Below are positions 11,901 to 23,424 of a stretch of DNA of 64,000 nt, one piece after another. Both the position numbers and the translations under genes were made by a program. Position 1 is the first letter of the stretch; each line of letters begins with the position of its first letter. Location of the stretch: assembly GCA_963855995.1 (NCBI GenBank), contig OY979722.1, forward strand, positions 2,418,001 to 2,482,000. Direction: 5' to 3'. The notes under the pieces are model-generated. The model made no database searches, was not told the DNA's origin, and saw nothing but the letters and a program-made list of their open reading frames with translations. This stretch comes from Muricea muricata (Eukaryota > Cnidaria > Anthozoa > Malacalcyonacea > Plexauridae).

Positions 11901-14900
11901 TTCCACTGTGAAACATAAACAACAATTTACCTGCGAAGCAGCACAAGTCTCGAACGCTCTAAAAATTACGTCCACAATTCTTTGCGAGGTAAGAACATTT
12001 CCACCAACCACAGCCGCTGTGTCGGATGGCGATAAGATTGTCCCGGATGGTATGACCAGTTGGACGGGTTTCAAGCATCCCTATATAGAATAAACTGGTC
12101 ATTTTAATGGCACTGAATGACAGTTCCCAGCATGTCTGGTATACGGAGAGTTGGCTGTATTAGTCGCACTTTGTTAGTTTTGATTTGAATTTTTCACTAA
12201 ACCCATATTACCTGATTCAACGGGACATCATGGCCCACCATGCACCGTAAACAATAGATGATCGCGGACAGAATAATGGCACGTGGGGCATTGCAATTGC
12301 CATAAACCTCGGGTCCAGTCTCCGTGAAATCGAAAACCGCGCTACCATCATCCGAGATGGAAACACTCAAACATATGGGCGTACCATCGTCCATGTGATC
12401 GACCGCTGACAACACTGTTCGCCCTGTACGTTCCTTAGTCTTGGACCCAATCTCCTTCAGCATATCACGGACGGCTATTTCAGCGTTAGTTTGAATGTGG
12501 TTCATGTAGGCTTGAACGACAACAAGACTGTACTCATCAATTAGCTCAGTGATGAGATCAATTCCCTTTTTATTAGCGGCAACCTGAGCTTTGAGATCCG
12601 AAAGATTATCGCGGAGGTTTCGGGTGCCACTGCTACCTGGGTACATTTGGGGTTCCATGAGCTTCTCCGTGACACCTATAGGATAGAGTAGGATATTAGT
12701 TGATTTAAAGGTACATAAAACACAGTTAGAACATCATACCTGTGCACGTATATGTACATTATAAACTACCTTTTTCATCAAAGACGCCATTTTGAACCAA
12801 CTTAAACGATTTGAAAGTGGCGCCTTCTTCGGCGAGGAGCTTCGAATGGGGTGGCATGGAGCCTAAAGAATTCAATCAAACAATAGAAACATATAATAGA
12901 TAACATGAATAAAAGAATCATAATTATTTATTGAAGGCCTACCCGGCGTTATTCCCCCTATATCGGCATGATGACCCCTGTTTGCAACGAAGAAGACGGG
13001 CTTTGATTGTCCTGGATAGAATACCTAAATTAAGACAAAACACGATTTCATGCAGCATATTACTTAAACAGTATAAAACAATCGTGATATTGATGTCAGT
13101 TAACGATAGCTTTACAACCTCAACACACAGTTTCGAAGCACTTGAGGGCTGACAGGGCGCGAAATAACGGCAGGAAGATCACCGTTCAGATAACCGGCCA
13201 AACCAATTTTTGCTCGGACATCCCGCATTTCTGGACGGTCAAACTATTTAGCTAAACTAAAGTTGTATAATGGTAACACTCTTTCACGTGAAGTGCCTTG
13301 CAGTGGCTTTCTTATTATGCCTATAACTACTTGAGACTCACACCGTATATACAAGACGAAAATGTGCGAAGTCACGGCATGTCGTAACTGGAAACGATAA
13401 ATATAGACTTGATCAGCGCACATTAGCATTAACATTTAACTGTCAAGTGAACAATTCAATTTTAAAACCGACAGCCTCGTGTCTTACCGGTGTGATGACA
13501 GTGAGATCAGGCAAGTGACTTCCACCACACGATGGATGGTTGCACAATATAACGTCACCTTTTCTGATGTTGTCTCCCAACAATTTCATCTGAAGGAGAT
13601 AGAGAACGGACAACTATAGTCACTCTTTGTTGAAGTGGGGTGAAATTGGGCGTTTAAGGGGTATCGCGGGGTAAAAAGGAAGGTCAGGCTAGCGAAATTA
13701 GCCTTCTGGCTGTGTTGGTTTTTGCAGGGTTGATTTCATCGGCTTGAGGCAAGTTTGTCATCACGTAGCATCAAACCTGTTGGCTTCATTCAGTTGCATC
13801 GAGTCAGTGTGAAAATCAGACTTGATGCCAATTTGACATTTACACTCGCTGCAAGTTGTTGAAACAACTTTTATCAGGCTTGTGGATTTGTGGATAAAAA
13901 GTCTTGGCAACCAAACTTATCATCAAGCCAGAGCAAGGGATGTGAACGCATCCTGATATCGGTTTGACGACAGCAAGACAACAAGCATGCGGCCGACTTG
14001 CCGCGTTTCTGGTCGTGCACGGTTGATACACTACAATCGTATGACCACTTCGGGAAAATATCCCGCATATTGTAAAACAGTACCTGATATTGAACTGTTT
14101 CTTGCATTGCCCCGAGGTGTACTGGGATATGAGGGGCATTAGCTACCAGTCCCCCATCAGGTCCGAACATCGCGCACGAGAAATCCAGGCGTTCCTTGAT
14201 ATTTGTTGATATTGACGTCCTTTGCAAAACCCTTAAAATCATTGATAAATTATCTTCAGTGCCACACAGTTACAAACTGCCAGTGAGTACGATCACTTTC
14301 TCTTCGACGAGAAAAGTAGGCTGGCGCTAGACAGAGTAAAACAGTCTGACGTCAGATTAATCCATGATTCAAAACATATACACAGGGAGAGACATTTCCA
14401 CACTCACCGTCCCATCTGCTCAGCAATACTCATAAAGCGATGGGAGAAGATCGACAATTGGATGGCGTCCAGATCTGTTGTGAAACTACGATGGGAAAGA
14501 TCCCGACCAATCTACTCACAAAAAAACAACGAGAGTTCATTTCGTCTTCTAGTCAAATAAACCGCTTTCTCCACACTTGGCAAGGTGAAAAATATGCCTG
14601 ACCACGGCAGGCATCGATTGGCAGAGCGTTGGACTAGCGTGTCAGAAGTCGTAAGTTCGATTCCTGCAGCGGTCAGGCATATTTTCAACTAATCCAGCGT
14701 GCATATAAAACTCTCAGTAGTACCACAAACATCATCTTCATCTTTACATATTTATACGAACTAACCGTTCATCTTTACATATTTATACGAACTAACCGCT
14801 TTCACGATTCCAATATGCGATTATCACCGCAGAAGCGCACAGACATAGACAGATGTAAAATTTGAAGAAGCGGTTTGTGTGACAACTGACAAGATTGTTT

Positions 14901-17900
14901 TCACAAGTTTTTATCAGCAACCTACTTGAATTCTGATGTCTCCTGTCTTGGTTATCGAAGCAACACAGCAAGGCTCCACCACAACAGTACTAGAGAAAAC
15001 GTTTAAGAGACGTTTAACAAATTGTTTTGTGGCCAAGAAAAGCACTTCTCCGCCATCGCAAAGGCCTAGGTTCGAGTCCTGCAGGACCTATAGTTGATGA
15101 TTAATTTTTCTCAAATGTTCTCCTAACCTACCATGCTTTATCAATGATAATCGCAGGACCCTCGATTTTATGACCGTGACTTAACTTCTCCGATAAATAC
15201 ACTTTGGTATCAAGGTGTCCACTTTCAAAATAACACTTTGTAACCTTGAAGGAGTAATAAATATATCACCAGGAATCCATACATATCCCTGTATGTACCA
15301 CATATAGTGGTACCAAATCTGACACGGACCAATTTTTAACCAACTTACATTCTCAAAAGTTGGCGTGTCGTTGGTGAAAACAGATTCAAAGCTTTGATCA
15401 ATGGATGATCGCCCAGTTCCACGCACGCGAATATCGTCGACAATGATGGCTCGATCTGGTATGGTAAAACCAAATTCCGTTGAATACCTGAGCCGAGAGA
15501 AAGAAAAATGTTTGAAAAATATCAAATTTGGTTAAGAAAGATGCTCGACTTCTGCGGTCGCAGAAACGAAACTTCAACAACAAACAAGTTATTAATCCTA
15601 TAGGAGGGGAAACTTCGATCACATTTTATGCGACTTCTGTGGTTTAGCCATTAGGGGACAAGGGGTGGCGTTAATGGGTCACCACTAATCTATACTAACA
15701 AGCTTTGTGAGTGGTTGGTTATATAAACAATGAAGAAAAGATATAGAAATTAATTTTCTAACGAACGAATCACATGGTATGCAATGATGGTATACAATGT
15801 TTTCGTTAAAAAGGGCGCTCACAAAGCCTGGGACGAGCTGCTTGAAGCTGTGTTAGCGCTAATTCTGGGCTAAAGTCTAAAATAACCCATTGTTTTATAC
15901 AGCTCCGTTTATTTCAAAACTTCAGATACCAAAACTACTATTGATCTGCACAAGACTTGTGTAAATATATTTCCAAACTTACAAACTAGCTGCTCTGAAA
16001 TCACCTTCAAACTTTACGGTAACCCACGGTTAAGCTAACCGAGTTTTGAACAACCGGCTTATCGCTTACTTACAGTACCTTTTCAGAAATGCTTTCTCAA
16101 AGTCACCATAATGACAAGCTCCTGGGATCTAAAAGACGAGCGACAAGTGGAATAGTATAGCCGAATTGTCTTTACAAATACAATATTGTCGCTTATAACT
16201 CGTATAACCGTACTTACATCACGTTCTGAGGCAGTACACATCAGGGCACAATCCGTTCCATCGTAACGCATGTTCAAAAATGCTTCAGTTGAAATATCGT
16301 TCCTTTTCCAAGAAATGAAAAAAACGTTCTGACCAACCACAGTTATGTTTACGATCTCCGTTTATAATCAAATCTCTTGCATATCCCAGACTATCTTATT
16401 TCCTACATTTGTTTGTAGCTGCGAAAATAAAACTTTCCAGAACTTACTTTTCAAATCCTTGTTCTTTCAGCTCGTTCTCACAAATGTTCTCTAATTCTTT
16501 GATCCTATTGTCCAAATACTCATAAGACTCTATGAAATTAAAAGAGGAAGACAGCCAGTCTTTTGAAACGTGTCAAGTCAGCCATATCTTATAAAACTCG
16601 TTCTACTAGACGACACACATCCCCCCCCCCCCCCCATCAAGTCTCTTGGAGCCTCCTTACCTTGACAATAGGTCTTTGAACACGTTTCTTGTGCTTCGTG
16701 AACGACGTCAGCCAACGCGATACCGTAAGCTGATAAAATGCCTGCGTATCTAATCATAGACAATCAACAGAATGGACTGGAAACGCAAGCTAAAGTATCA
16801 ATGTTGCTGACGCGACACCCGTGATACGGCCTGATATGCTATACTTTGGAACCCTGTAACTTCACTTTAAATATACTTCAGGACTTTCTATTTACATATT
16901 TTAAACAAGAACGGCAATCTCTATGGAACTATCGACTTTTAAAATTCTTTATGGATATAACAAAGCTAAAACCCAACGATGAATGTTTGCATTCTTTTTG
17001 ACTGCAGAAATGTCACCATTGTTGTTGTTGAAAAAGGTTTACGGAAACACTAAATGGTGATTTTCCGCCTCGTTTACCTCTCTGAAAAGTTTTAAAAGTC
17101 GATAGTTCCATTCACATTTCTGTTCTTGTTTAAAATATGTAAATACGAAGTCCTGAAATGTATTTAAAGGGAAGTTACAGGGTTCCAAAGTAAAGCGTAT
17201 CACGGATGTCGCGTAAACTTTAGCTTGCGTTTCCAGTCCATTCCTTAGATTGTCTATGATCTAATAGATAAGATTAACAATCAATTAATGAACAACCAAT
17301 CAATCAATCAACGAACAAACTTATTAACCAATCACGAGTAATTACTCTAGCCAACAAATAATCCACAGGTAAAACCGCAAGTAAACATACAATCACATAC
17401 TTATGAATGTAAACTGTAGACATCCCAAGAGACCTTGCCACAGCGCATGCGTGCTGACCTCCTGCTCCGCCAAAGCAAGCTAACACGTGACGTGACGTAT
17501 CATATCCCTTGGCCTGTGTCAGCGCCCTGATTGGCCGGCACATGTTCTCATTTGCAACTTTGACAAACCCCATGGCGACCTCTTCGACTGACATGGCATC
17601 CTTGCCGTCTGACGCAAGAAAACGGTTGATCTGCGAAGTAATGAGAACTATACTACAGATACTTTGCCTGCAAAACTACCCTGAAAATAGTTTGAGTATA
17701 CGAGAAAAATACTCACGTCTTCAGTAAGCTTTTCGAAACTTTTGTATGACGCGTCTTTATCCAGTGGTAGGTCTTCATTGGGTCCAAAAATACACGGGAA
17801 ATATCTTAAAAGCGAAAACAACGCATATATACCTACGTACATACACTTTATCTTGTGATGCTGGCCCCAACAACTATAATATGTGGGCGGCGGCACGTGA

Positions 17901-20900
17901 TACAATATTACAAGTCTAAACCAACACTATATATTATTATATAAAAACTGGTACTAAATTAGACAACGATGGAGTGACCCGAGAAACGTTTGTTTCACAC
18001 TTTTTTTAAAACGGCAAGTTGATCGAGCTTGCTGAGCTTCAAGAGGTAGACTATTCCAGTGATAGGCAGCGCTATATTTAAAGCTTTTTTTTGAGAAATT
18101 CTCTATTTGAATATTGTAGGGCTCGGGAAAGATCAGTTTGAGAATTTCTAAGATTATAATTACTTTGTAAAATATTTCTGCTTATGTTGTTGATGCAGCA
18201 TTACTAGTTAAGACTTTGTATAGGAATGTAGCCTTGCTTAAGAATCTTCTTGTTTCCAAATTTTCTCACTCAAGAGATCGATATAAACATGTGTAAGTGA
18301 CTAAATCAACATGGTATCGCTCTGCAGGGACAGCTGCATATACTCTATGCCTATATAACTCCCATACATGCCCTGTAGTTTGAAATCATATTTCAGGACA
18401 CAGATGTTACTGGTATACATCGAATAAACAAATGGTGTACCATGGGGCTCCACCACGGGCCCACCACATGCATATTTCCGAAAGAAATTTCAACCATACC
18501 ATACCATAGGCTACAACTGAACTCACACTTGGTTGATTCAGTCGGGAACATGGTGTACCACAAGGATCCAAAGTTGGTCCACCTCGTGCGCAATTCTGCG
18601 CTGGTCGGTTAGGACTATCCTTAATTTTTATTGCACTTTTAGGTTTCGTCTTTTATTTCGTTCTCATTACGTCATTTACTCTCGTCAATAACGACTAAAA
18701 ATGCAAGATCGCGACTCGTACGAACTTACTGAGGAAGTAATCGGCCCAGGACGAGGTTCGCGTCTGTGACAGCCAAATTTCCACCTACAACGCACGCAAA
18801 TACTAAGACATAGTTGAAGTTTTAGCAATAGGAAATGGAGAGGTTGAGGTATCCCGTAAACTAAAGTATCTTAAACTCTAACAACAAAAGAACGCAACAA
18901 AAAATCATACACTGTTGCATTTTAGTTAGGTAGCAGTTTAAACCATAAGGTAACCCTGGTGTCCTCAGCTTTCGACAATTTTAAAAACCTTTCGATTTTT
19001 ATCTTGTATGGATACGAACCTTTTCTGTAACAGACAGGACCCGGATGCGCTCCGACGGATTCCGGGCCCACTACGAATATTCCCGAACGGAAAAACAATC
19101 TTGATCCCCCTCCAGCAGCGACTGTGTTTACATCCAGCTGTAGGTGTGGAAAAGAATAATATTCAGACCCAACTGAAACGGCTACTCCAAGAAGAACAAC
19201 CTGGGAATCTAGCTTTTCCTCACTATTCAGATTCATCTTAAGATCAGTGGCCCAGTTTCTCACCTGAGGGGCCTGGATCGTAATCCCAGCCGTCGTCGTC
19301 TCGAACACGTGTTCCAAATGACCAGCGTAGCGGGACACATCTGTTGAGGTACCTGAAACGTCATATAAGCAGTTCATGTTGGATTCCGAAGGCAGAATAA
19401 TAGGTTTAAATGTTCAACCAAAAAAGTCCTAAAGAACATTAATGATAGAACTATCAAACTAAAAGCAAGATATGGGAAACTTCCGTACCTCCCATGTCAA
19501 ATCCTATAACAGGCTGGCCAGACTCTTTGCTGTATGTTGTCATTGCATAACCAACCTGGACGTAATCAGTAAACAGCCGCTTATACTATTGAAACGATTT
19601 TCCAATGAACGTATTCATGAATATGAATATAACATAATCAGGCCCTCACAGCTCAATATGAGCATTTTCGTCGCCAGAAAAACGGTAGTTCGTCATCATG
19701 CACTGTATCCTTACCACTCCTCCAGCGGGGCCAGATAGGATCGCTCGAGATCCTGTAAACCTGAAAAGACAAAGCTTTCTTAGGAAAGAAATTCAGAAAC
19801 GTTACAAATAAAATCATTTTAAGATGTTACTGGCAATGCTTTGTACATATGTCGAGCTCTCATATTTGTTATAAGAATTCGTTTTCCACCTGGCAAATCT
19901 CTGGCTACGATACGTCTGTATCAAAAAGAGATTAGCATAATTTCCGAAATGCTAAGCGAGTGTCAACAGAGACTTACTTTTGAACTGGCGTCAGCCCACC
20001 ATCTGATTGCATGAAAAGCACGCGTACATCCTGAAATGAAAACATCAATGAAAATATCACACCTCTACTTATTATCTAACGAAAAGTTTTCGATAAATTT
20101 TTTCTTAGTTCATCTGAGAATCACGGAATTGAATTACACTGAAGACAGTTCATTTACCTTCAGCCCATCTTGAAAGCCAGCGGTAAACCCACTCACATAT
20201 CGCTTGATACATGGGGTTAGATAGGCATCGGCACAAGCTACGAAAAATAGACCCAAATAACTAGGTGATCTGAAAACACGGAGAAGTACTGGCACTAGTT
20301 GTCAAATAGAAATCCATTTTTCGAGCTAAACTAGCAAATTTCTCATTAGGTATAATTTACTTCGCTTCCAAATTTCTGGTGGGCTTGTAATTTTCTTTAC
20401 TGAACATTGTTACAAAGTTTCAATAAGTTTCACAAAGAAAAATAAAATATATAAGTGATTAAAAACAGCAAAATGGATTTTTATTACGTAGCTAGTTACA
20501 GGCTTTTTACTAACGGTCAGATCAACTGGAAGATTAATTTAGTATGTGGTAAGAATTTATATCATTTACAGGATGTTGTATCGAATAAACATGCACGAGC
20601 CGAAGGCGAGAGTTATATCTGATACAACAAAGACGCGAATGTTGTAAATAGCTTGTGAAATTCTCTGCAATTTTATACATCTATTTCGCGCAATTATGTA
20701 CCTGTGAAACCCCTCGGGACCATCTTGATCATTGGCATAACCTCGGATGACAGAGAAACCTGGGTAAAACCGATCTCTTTTGCCAGCTCACCAACCTCTT
20801 TCTCATGGTTGTAGTAGCTGGAAATTAAGAAAGCATTATTCGTCAGTCATCACTTGAGTTGGATTACTTTATATGTTTGTGAATTTCACTCGGATACATA

Positions 20901-23424
20901 CATATAAGAATGCATAAGAACGACAGCCAAGCTGCGTATTCCATTGTCATAAATTCTCTAGATGTGAGAAAAAAAACACTGAACTGATCAGGAACACGAC
21001 TGATAAGCACACGGTGCTAAGGGGCTATGCTACTAGGGTCGAAAGCTTTTAACCAGTTTGCTAGCTCTTTTTCTGACAGATATAAACGGGGTTTATTCAT
21101 GTGTTTTGCCTGTTCAGAAAGGCAGATTTCTGGAAAATGATTTGTGTAAAATAGCGATCAGTTTTCCGGCGGTGTTGGGGCTTGATGAATTTTGTTACCT
21201 TCAAGTCGTTCTTTAGAGCCTCGCGATCAACCTTTTCCCAAACCTCAAGCTATGAAAGTGAAAATGGGATGCGTGAACAAATCTACCATAGCAGTAACTA
21301 GAAGCAACAGTTTACGAGAGCAACACACATCTTACTTTAACGTCAGATTTTCCACCCACAACACCATGATGAGGATAAGATATCCCACACTGATCTTGCA
21401 TTAAAACCAGCCTTTCTTTCACCTCAACCACTTCCTCATACAAGACTTCTGGTTTTTCAATTTTCTGTTTTCACCAATACAAAATAAACAAATAAACCAT
21501 CATCACGGTGCTCTAACACAGTCAATGTTTAACCTATGGCTATACAGGAGTCGGTTGTACGAAATGTGAATAGCGCTACCCACTGGATAGTGAGTCTGTC
21601 AAACTTTCTAAGCATCTTCAGTAACAGGTAAAACCCACGTTGAAGACACTTTTTATCGCTTGCGAGTTCAATATCCCTGGTGTCATTGCTTTCTGTGGCA
21701 GTTAAAAAATCACTGATCATGGGCAGCGGCGTTTACACCTTTCCTAAAGCTTAGCTAGGATCTACGAGTATGTGCAGCCTTCTAAAGGTTCTGTTGCGGA
21801 GGGGAGAAAAGGCTTAGCATTCTGGAAACACATTTTTGGACGAAATTTAAGTTGTGTAAATTAAGGACCTTGATGAGTTCACCGTGTTTCTGAATTTTAA
21901 AAAATTCTATTTATATCTGGTTGTACACTTGTGCACAAATAAAAAAACCCAATACTGCTTCATATAAAATGACGAGCAGTGTTTGATCTATTTCACTGTG
22001 CTGCTCTTCAATTTTGGCCTTGACAAATGGGCAACCCAGCCTTCCAGCTAAGACCCTGTTTATACCAGGTTGTAAGAACAACCAATTTCAAGTATTTAGA
22101 CAGAACAGAACAACCCCCATTGCAATTATAAATCTGCCAGCATCATATTGTTAGATAAGGTAACTGGTCAGATAGAAACTGCATGACTATTTAAGAATTT
22201 TCTATCATTGCACATTTTGATAAAATGTAGCCCTTGAAAATTTCTGTTTTAGCAATTCTATATAACAATACATGTACCAACAGCCAACACTTATATTCTT
22301 AATGCATTATTATTTCAATCATTATTCATATATTTAACAGTCTTATTTTGTAATCAGACTATGAAATATACCAGATCAAAAATATGTGGTCTTGATTGGT
22401 TGCCAATGTAAAGCAGATCTTTAAATCCTTTATTGATAACCAACGCCATCCTTTCTCCTTTCCTTTCTAATAATGCATTTGTTGCCACGGTTGTGCCCAT
22501 GCGTATCCATTTAATGTAGGATGGATTGATTGGTTCATTTGATGGCATTGCTATGCCAGTTTCCTAGATGAGAGATATGATTCCCATTTGCAGAAGATTT
22601 TGAAGCAAGATTTTTTGCTGTAGTTACCCAGGTTATCAATTAATGATATACTAATCAATATTGACAACCCACAACTCAACCAATCAATCAATATATACTA
22701 ATTGATCAATCAGCAGATATAATACATGACTTTATATATCAAGTGATTGATTGTGACAACTTAATCAACTAACTGATCCATTAATTAATAGCTAGTGACA
22801 TATATATCAGTACATGATCATGGATTAATCAATGGTTGATCACATATCAATCAATAGATAAAATATTAAGATGATAGCATTGGATGCAATCAAGAAATTA
22901 TACTGATAATCAAAAGATAATCATATAATTGCAATTACATAACATTTGATCATCAGCCAAATAATATAAATGATAACATGTCATAAATTAATAAAAAATC
23001 ACAATCAATAATATAATAAATAATCAATAGATTCAAGGACGTAACTAGAACGTAATTGGGGGGGGGGAGGTGTATATTGATATATTCATGTTTTGCCCAA
23101 CAGATTTCTTTTCAAATTGAGAAATTTGAATCTGATTTGAAAAGAAACTCGTCGGGCAGAATATGAATATATGAATATACACCTCCCCCCCCCCCTCCCC
23201 CCAATTAACGTTCTAGTTTAATACGTGTCCCTGAATAGATTAAAGCAGACCTTTTCCAAAATGCGTCGTATTCCCTCGCGTGGGGCATCGGGATAGTTTG
23301 CTGGATCTTCAGAGAGTAATTTCATTACAATAGATTTACCGCTTGGTGTTTTAGCAAACACATCAGTAAACGTACCACCTCGGTCAATAGCGAACGAAAA
23401 ACCTTTCAAAAATGTCCCGTCCAT
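8906..23424 (-). CDS. OPLAH: 5-oxoprolinase (ATP-hydrolysing)
   Basis: 5-Oxoprolinase converts 5-oxo-L-proline to glutamate with ATP in the cytosolic gamma-glutamyl (glutathione) cycle. I spliced 34 coding exons, 1298 aa, collinear with animal OPLAH (about 1288 aa): 23251-23424, 22372-22563, 21336-21464, 21199-21243, 20902-20957, 20702-20817, 20158-20237, 19978-20030, 19715-19760, 19489-19555, 19264-19352, 19020-19137, 18730-18784, 17717-17804, 17401-17630, 16661-16749, 16448-16529, 16218-16302, 15983-16011, 15349-15487, 15132-15244, 14926-14989, 14408-14511, 14084-14231, 13488-13589, 12943-13024, 12770-12862, 12212-12675, 11931-12080, 11587-11661, 11237-11319, 10474-10634, 9633-9730, 8906-9103. 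Hydantoinase-A half: [11 protein letters not shown] (residues 12-22), [13 protein letters not shown] (about 315-327), [12 protein letters not shown]. Hydantoinase-B half: [36 protein letters not shown] (1240-1247). An upstream in-frame ATG at 23463 would add 13 residues; I chose 23424 because animal OPLAH starts close to this point. Exon 1 uses a weak GTCTGC donor. No disabling change was seen. Confidence 0.95.
9188..9252. repeat. G-rich tract in last OPLAH intron
   Basis: Purine-rich sequence with runs of six to eight G (GGAGGGGGGGAAAG, GGGGGTGTTATAGGGGG, GGGGGGGGGTTTG). It could form a G-quadruplex on the plus strand, which is the non-template strand with respect to nothing annotated here. 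Its function is unknown. Confidence 0.5.
9353..9505. mobile_element. Short MITE in OPLAH intron
   Basis: The left arm GTGGCCACCAAGTATCACAC is followed by GGAAACAGAAA. The right arm (TTTGTTTCCGTGTGACACTTG then TGGGCCACC) is its inverse with a few mismatches. The centre contains a direct duplication of TTTTCATCTGACCTCGTCCG. No coding capacity. Confidence 0.6.
10047..10315 (+). mobile_element. 260-bp TIR repeat (family B), copy in OPLAH intron
   Basis: It starts CCAGCTGATCTGACCGTGAG, carries the conserved blocks GGAACTAGCTACC, ATGAAACTCGTTGAAAC, AAATTTGCTAGTTTG and TTGACAACTAGCGCCAGTAC, and ends near CGTGTTTTTCGATCACC. Fuller copies show that the ends are inverted repeats (CCAG-TGATCTGA). It is non-coding. 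Confidence 0.7.
10685..11105. repeat. Palindromic element with repeated CAACAAT/ATTGTTG motifs
   Basis: It contains many inverted and direct copies of motifs such as CAACAATATTGTTCAGC, TGCTGAACAGTATTGTTG and GAACAATATGGGCAGCAC. TTTTTTGCTGTG occurs at about 10914 and again at about 11099. It lies in the intron between the 10474-10634 and 11237-11319 exons of OPLAH. Probably one or two diverged MITEs. Confidence 0.5.
14594..14735 (+). mobile_element. tRNA-derived SINE
   Basis: It begins ATGCCTGACCACGGCAGGC and carries the tRNA-like segment GATTGGCAGAGCGTTGGAC and a B box (GTAAGTTCGATTCCTGC). After GGTCAGGCATATTTTCAAC comes an unrelated tail. Related sequences occur at 2366-2702, 3933-4043 and 28763-28849. 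It is in an OPLAH intron, antisense to the gene. Confidence 0.6.
14739..14800 (+). repeat. Direct tandem duplication
   Basis: The block TCATCTTTACATATTTATAC followed by GAACTAACCG occurs twice back to back, with identical sequence. This suggests a recent local duplication at the 3' end of the adjacent SINE. Confidence 0.75.
15040..15090 (+). repeat. tRNA-like B-box relic
   Basis: The stretch AAGGCCTAGGTTCGAGTCCTG resembles the T-arm/B-box region of a tRNA-derived SINE. The downstream text GTTGATGATTAATTTTTCTC is nearly repeated at about 9953. It is too short to be a tRNA gene. Confidence 0.35.
16752..17262. mobile_element. Large foldback element in OPLAH intron
   Basis: The left arm begins CATAGACAATCAACAGAATG and includes TTTGGAACCCTGTAACTTC and TATTTACATATTTTAAACAAG. 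The right arm carries the inverses (CTTGTTTAAAATATGTAAATA, GAAGTTACAGGGTTCCAAAG) and ends CATTCCTTAGATTGTCTATG. The arms are about 200 bp each, with a spacer of roughly 100 bp. The left end abuts the splice acceptor of the 16661-16749 exon. Confidence 0.75.
20261..20529 (-). mobile_element. 260-bp TIR repeat (family B), inverted copy in OPLAH intron
   Basis: Read on the minus strand it starts CCAGTTGATCTGACCGTTAG and ends CGTGTTTTCAGATCACCTAG, with all internal blocks of the 10047, 30453 and 62398 copies. The ends are imperfect inverted repeats. It lies between the 20158-20237 and 20702-20817 exons of OPLAH. Confidence 0.75.
23038..23219. mobile_element. Hairpin element with G/C-run ends beside OPLAH exon 1
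   Basis: The left arm is CGTAACTAGAACGTAATTGG, then a run of G, then AGGTGTATATTGATATATTC. The right arm is the inverse and reads GAATATATGAATATACACC, a C run, then CCAATTAACGTTCTAGTT. The centre holds CTTTTCAAAT and its inverse. It is a near-perfect palindrome ending about 30 bp from the exon-1 donor of OPLAH. Confidence 0.7.

Noticed and set aside
18393..18593. Open minus-strand frame in an OPLAH intron
   Set aside because: It has no similarity to OPLAH, and the neighbouring exons (18730-18784 and 17717-17804) join in frame without it. The sequence contains imperfect internal repeats, suggesting a decayed mobile element.
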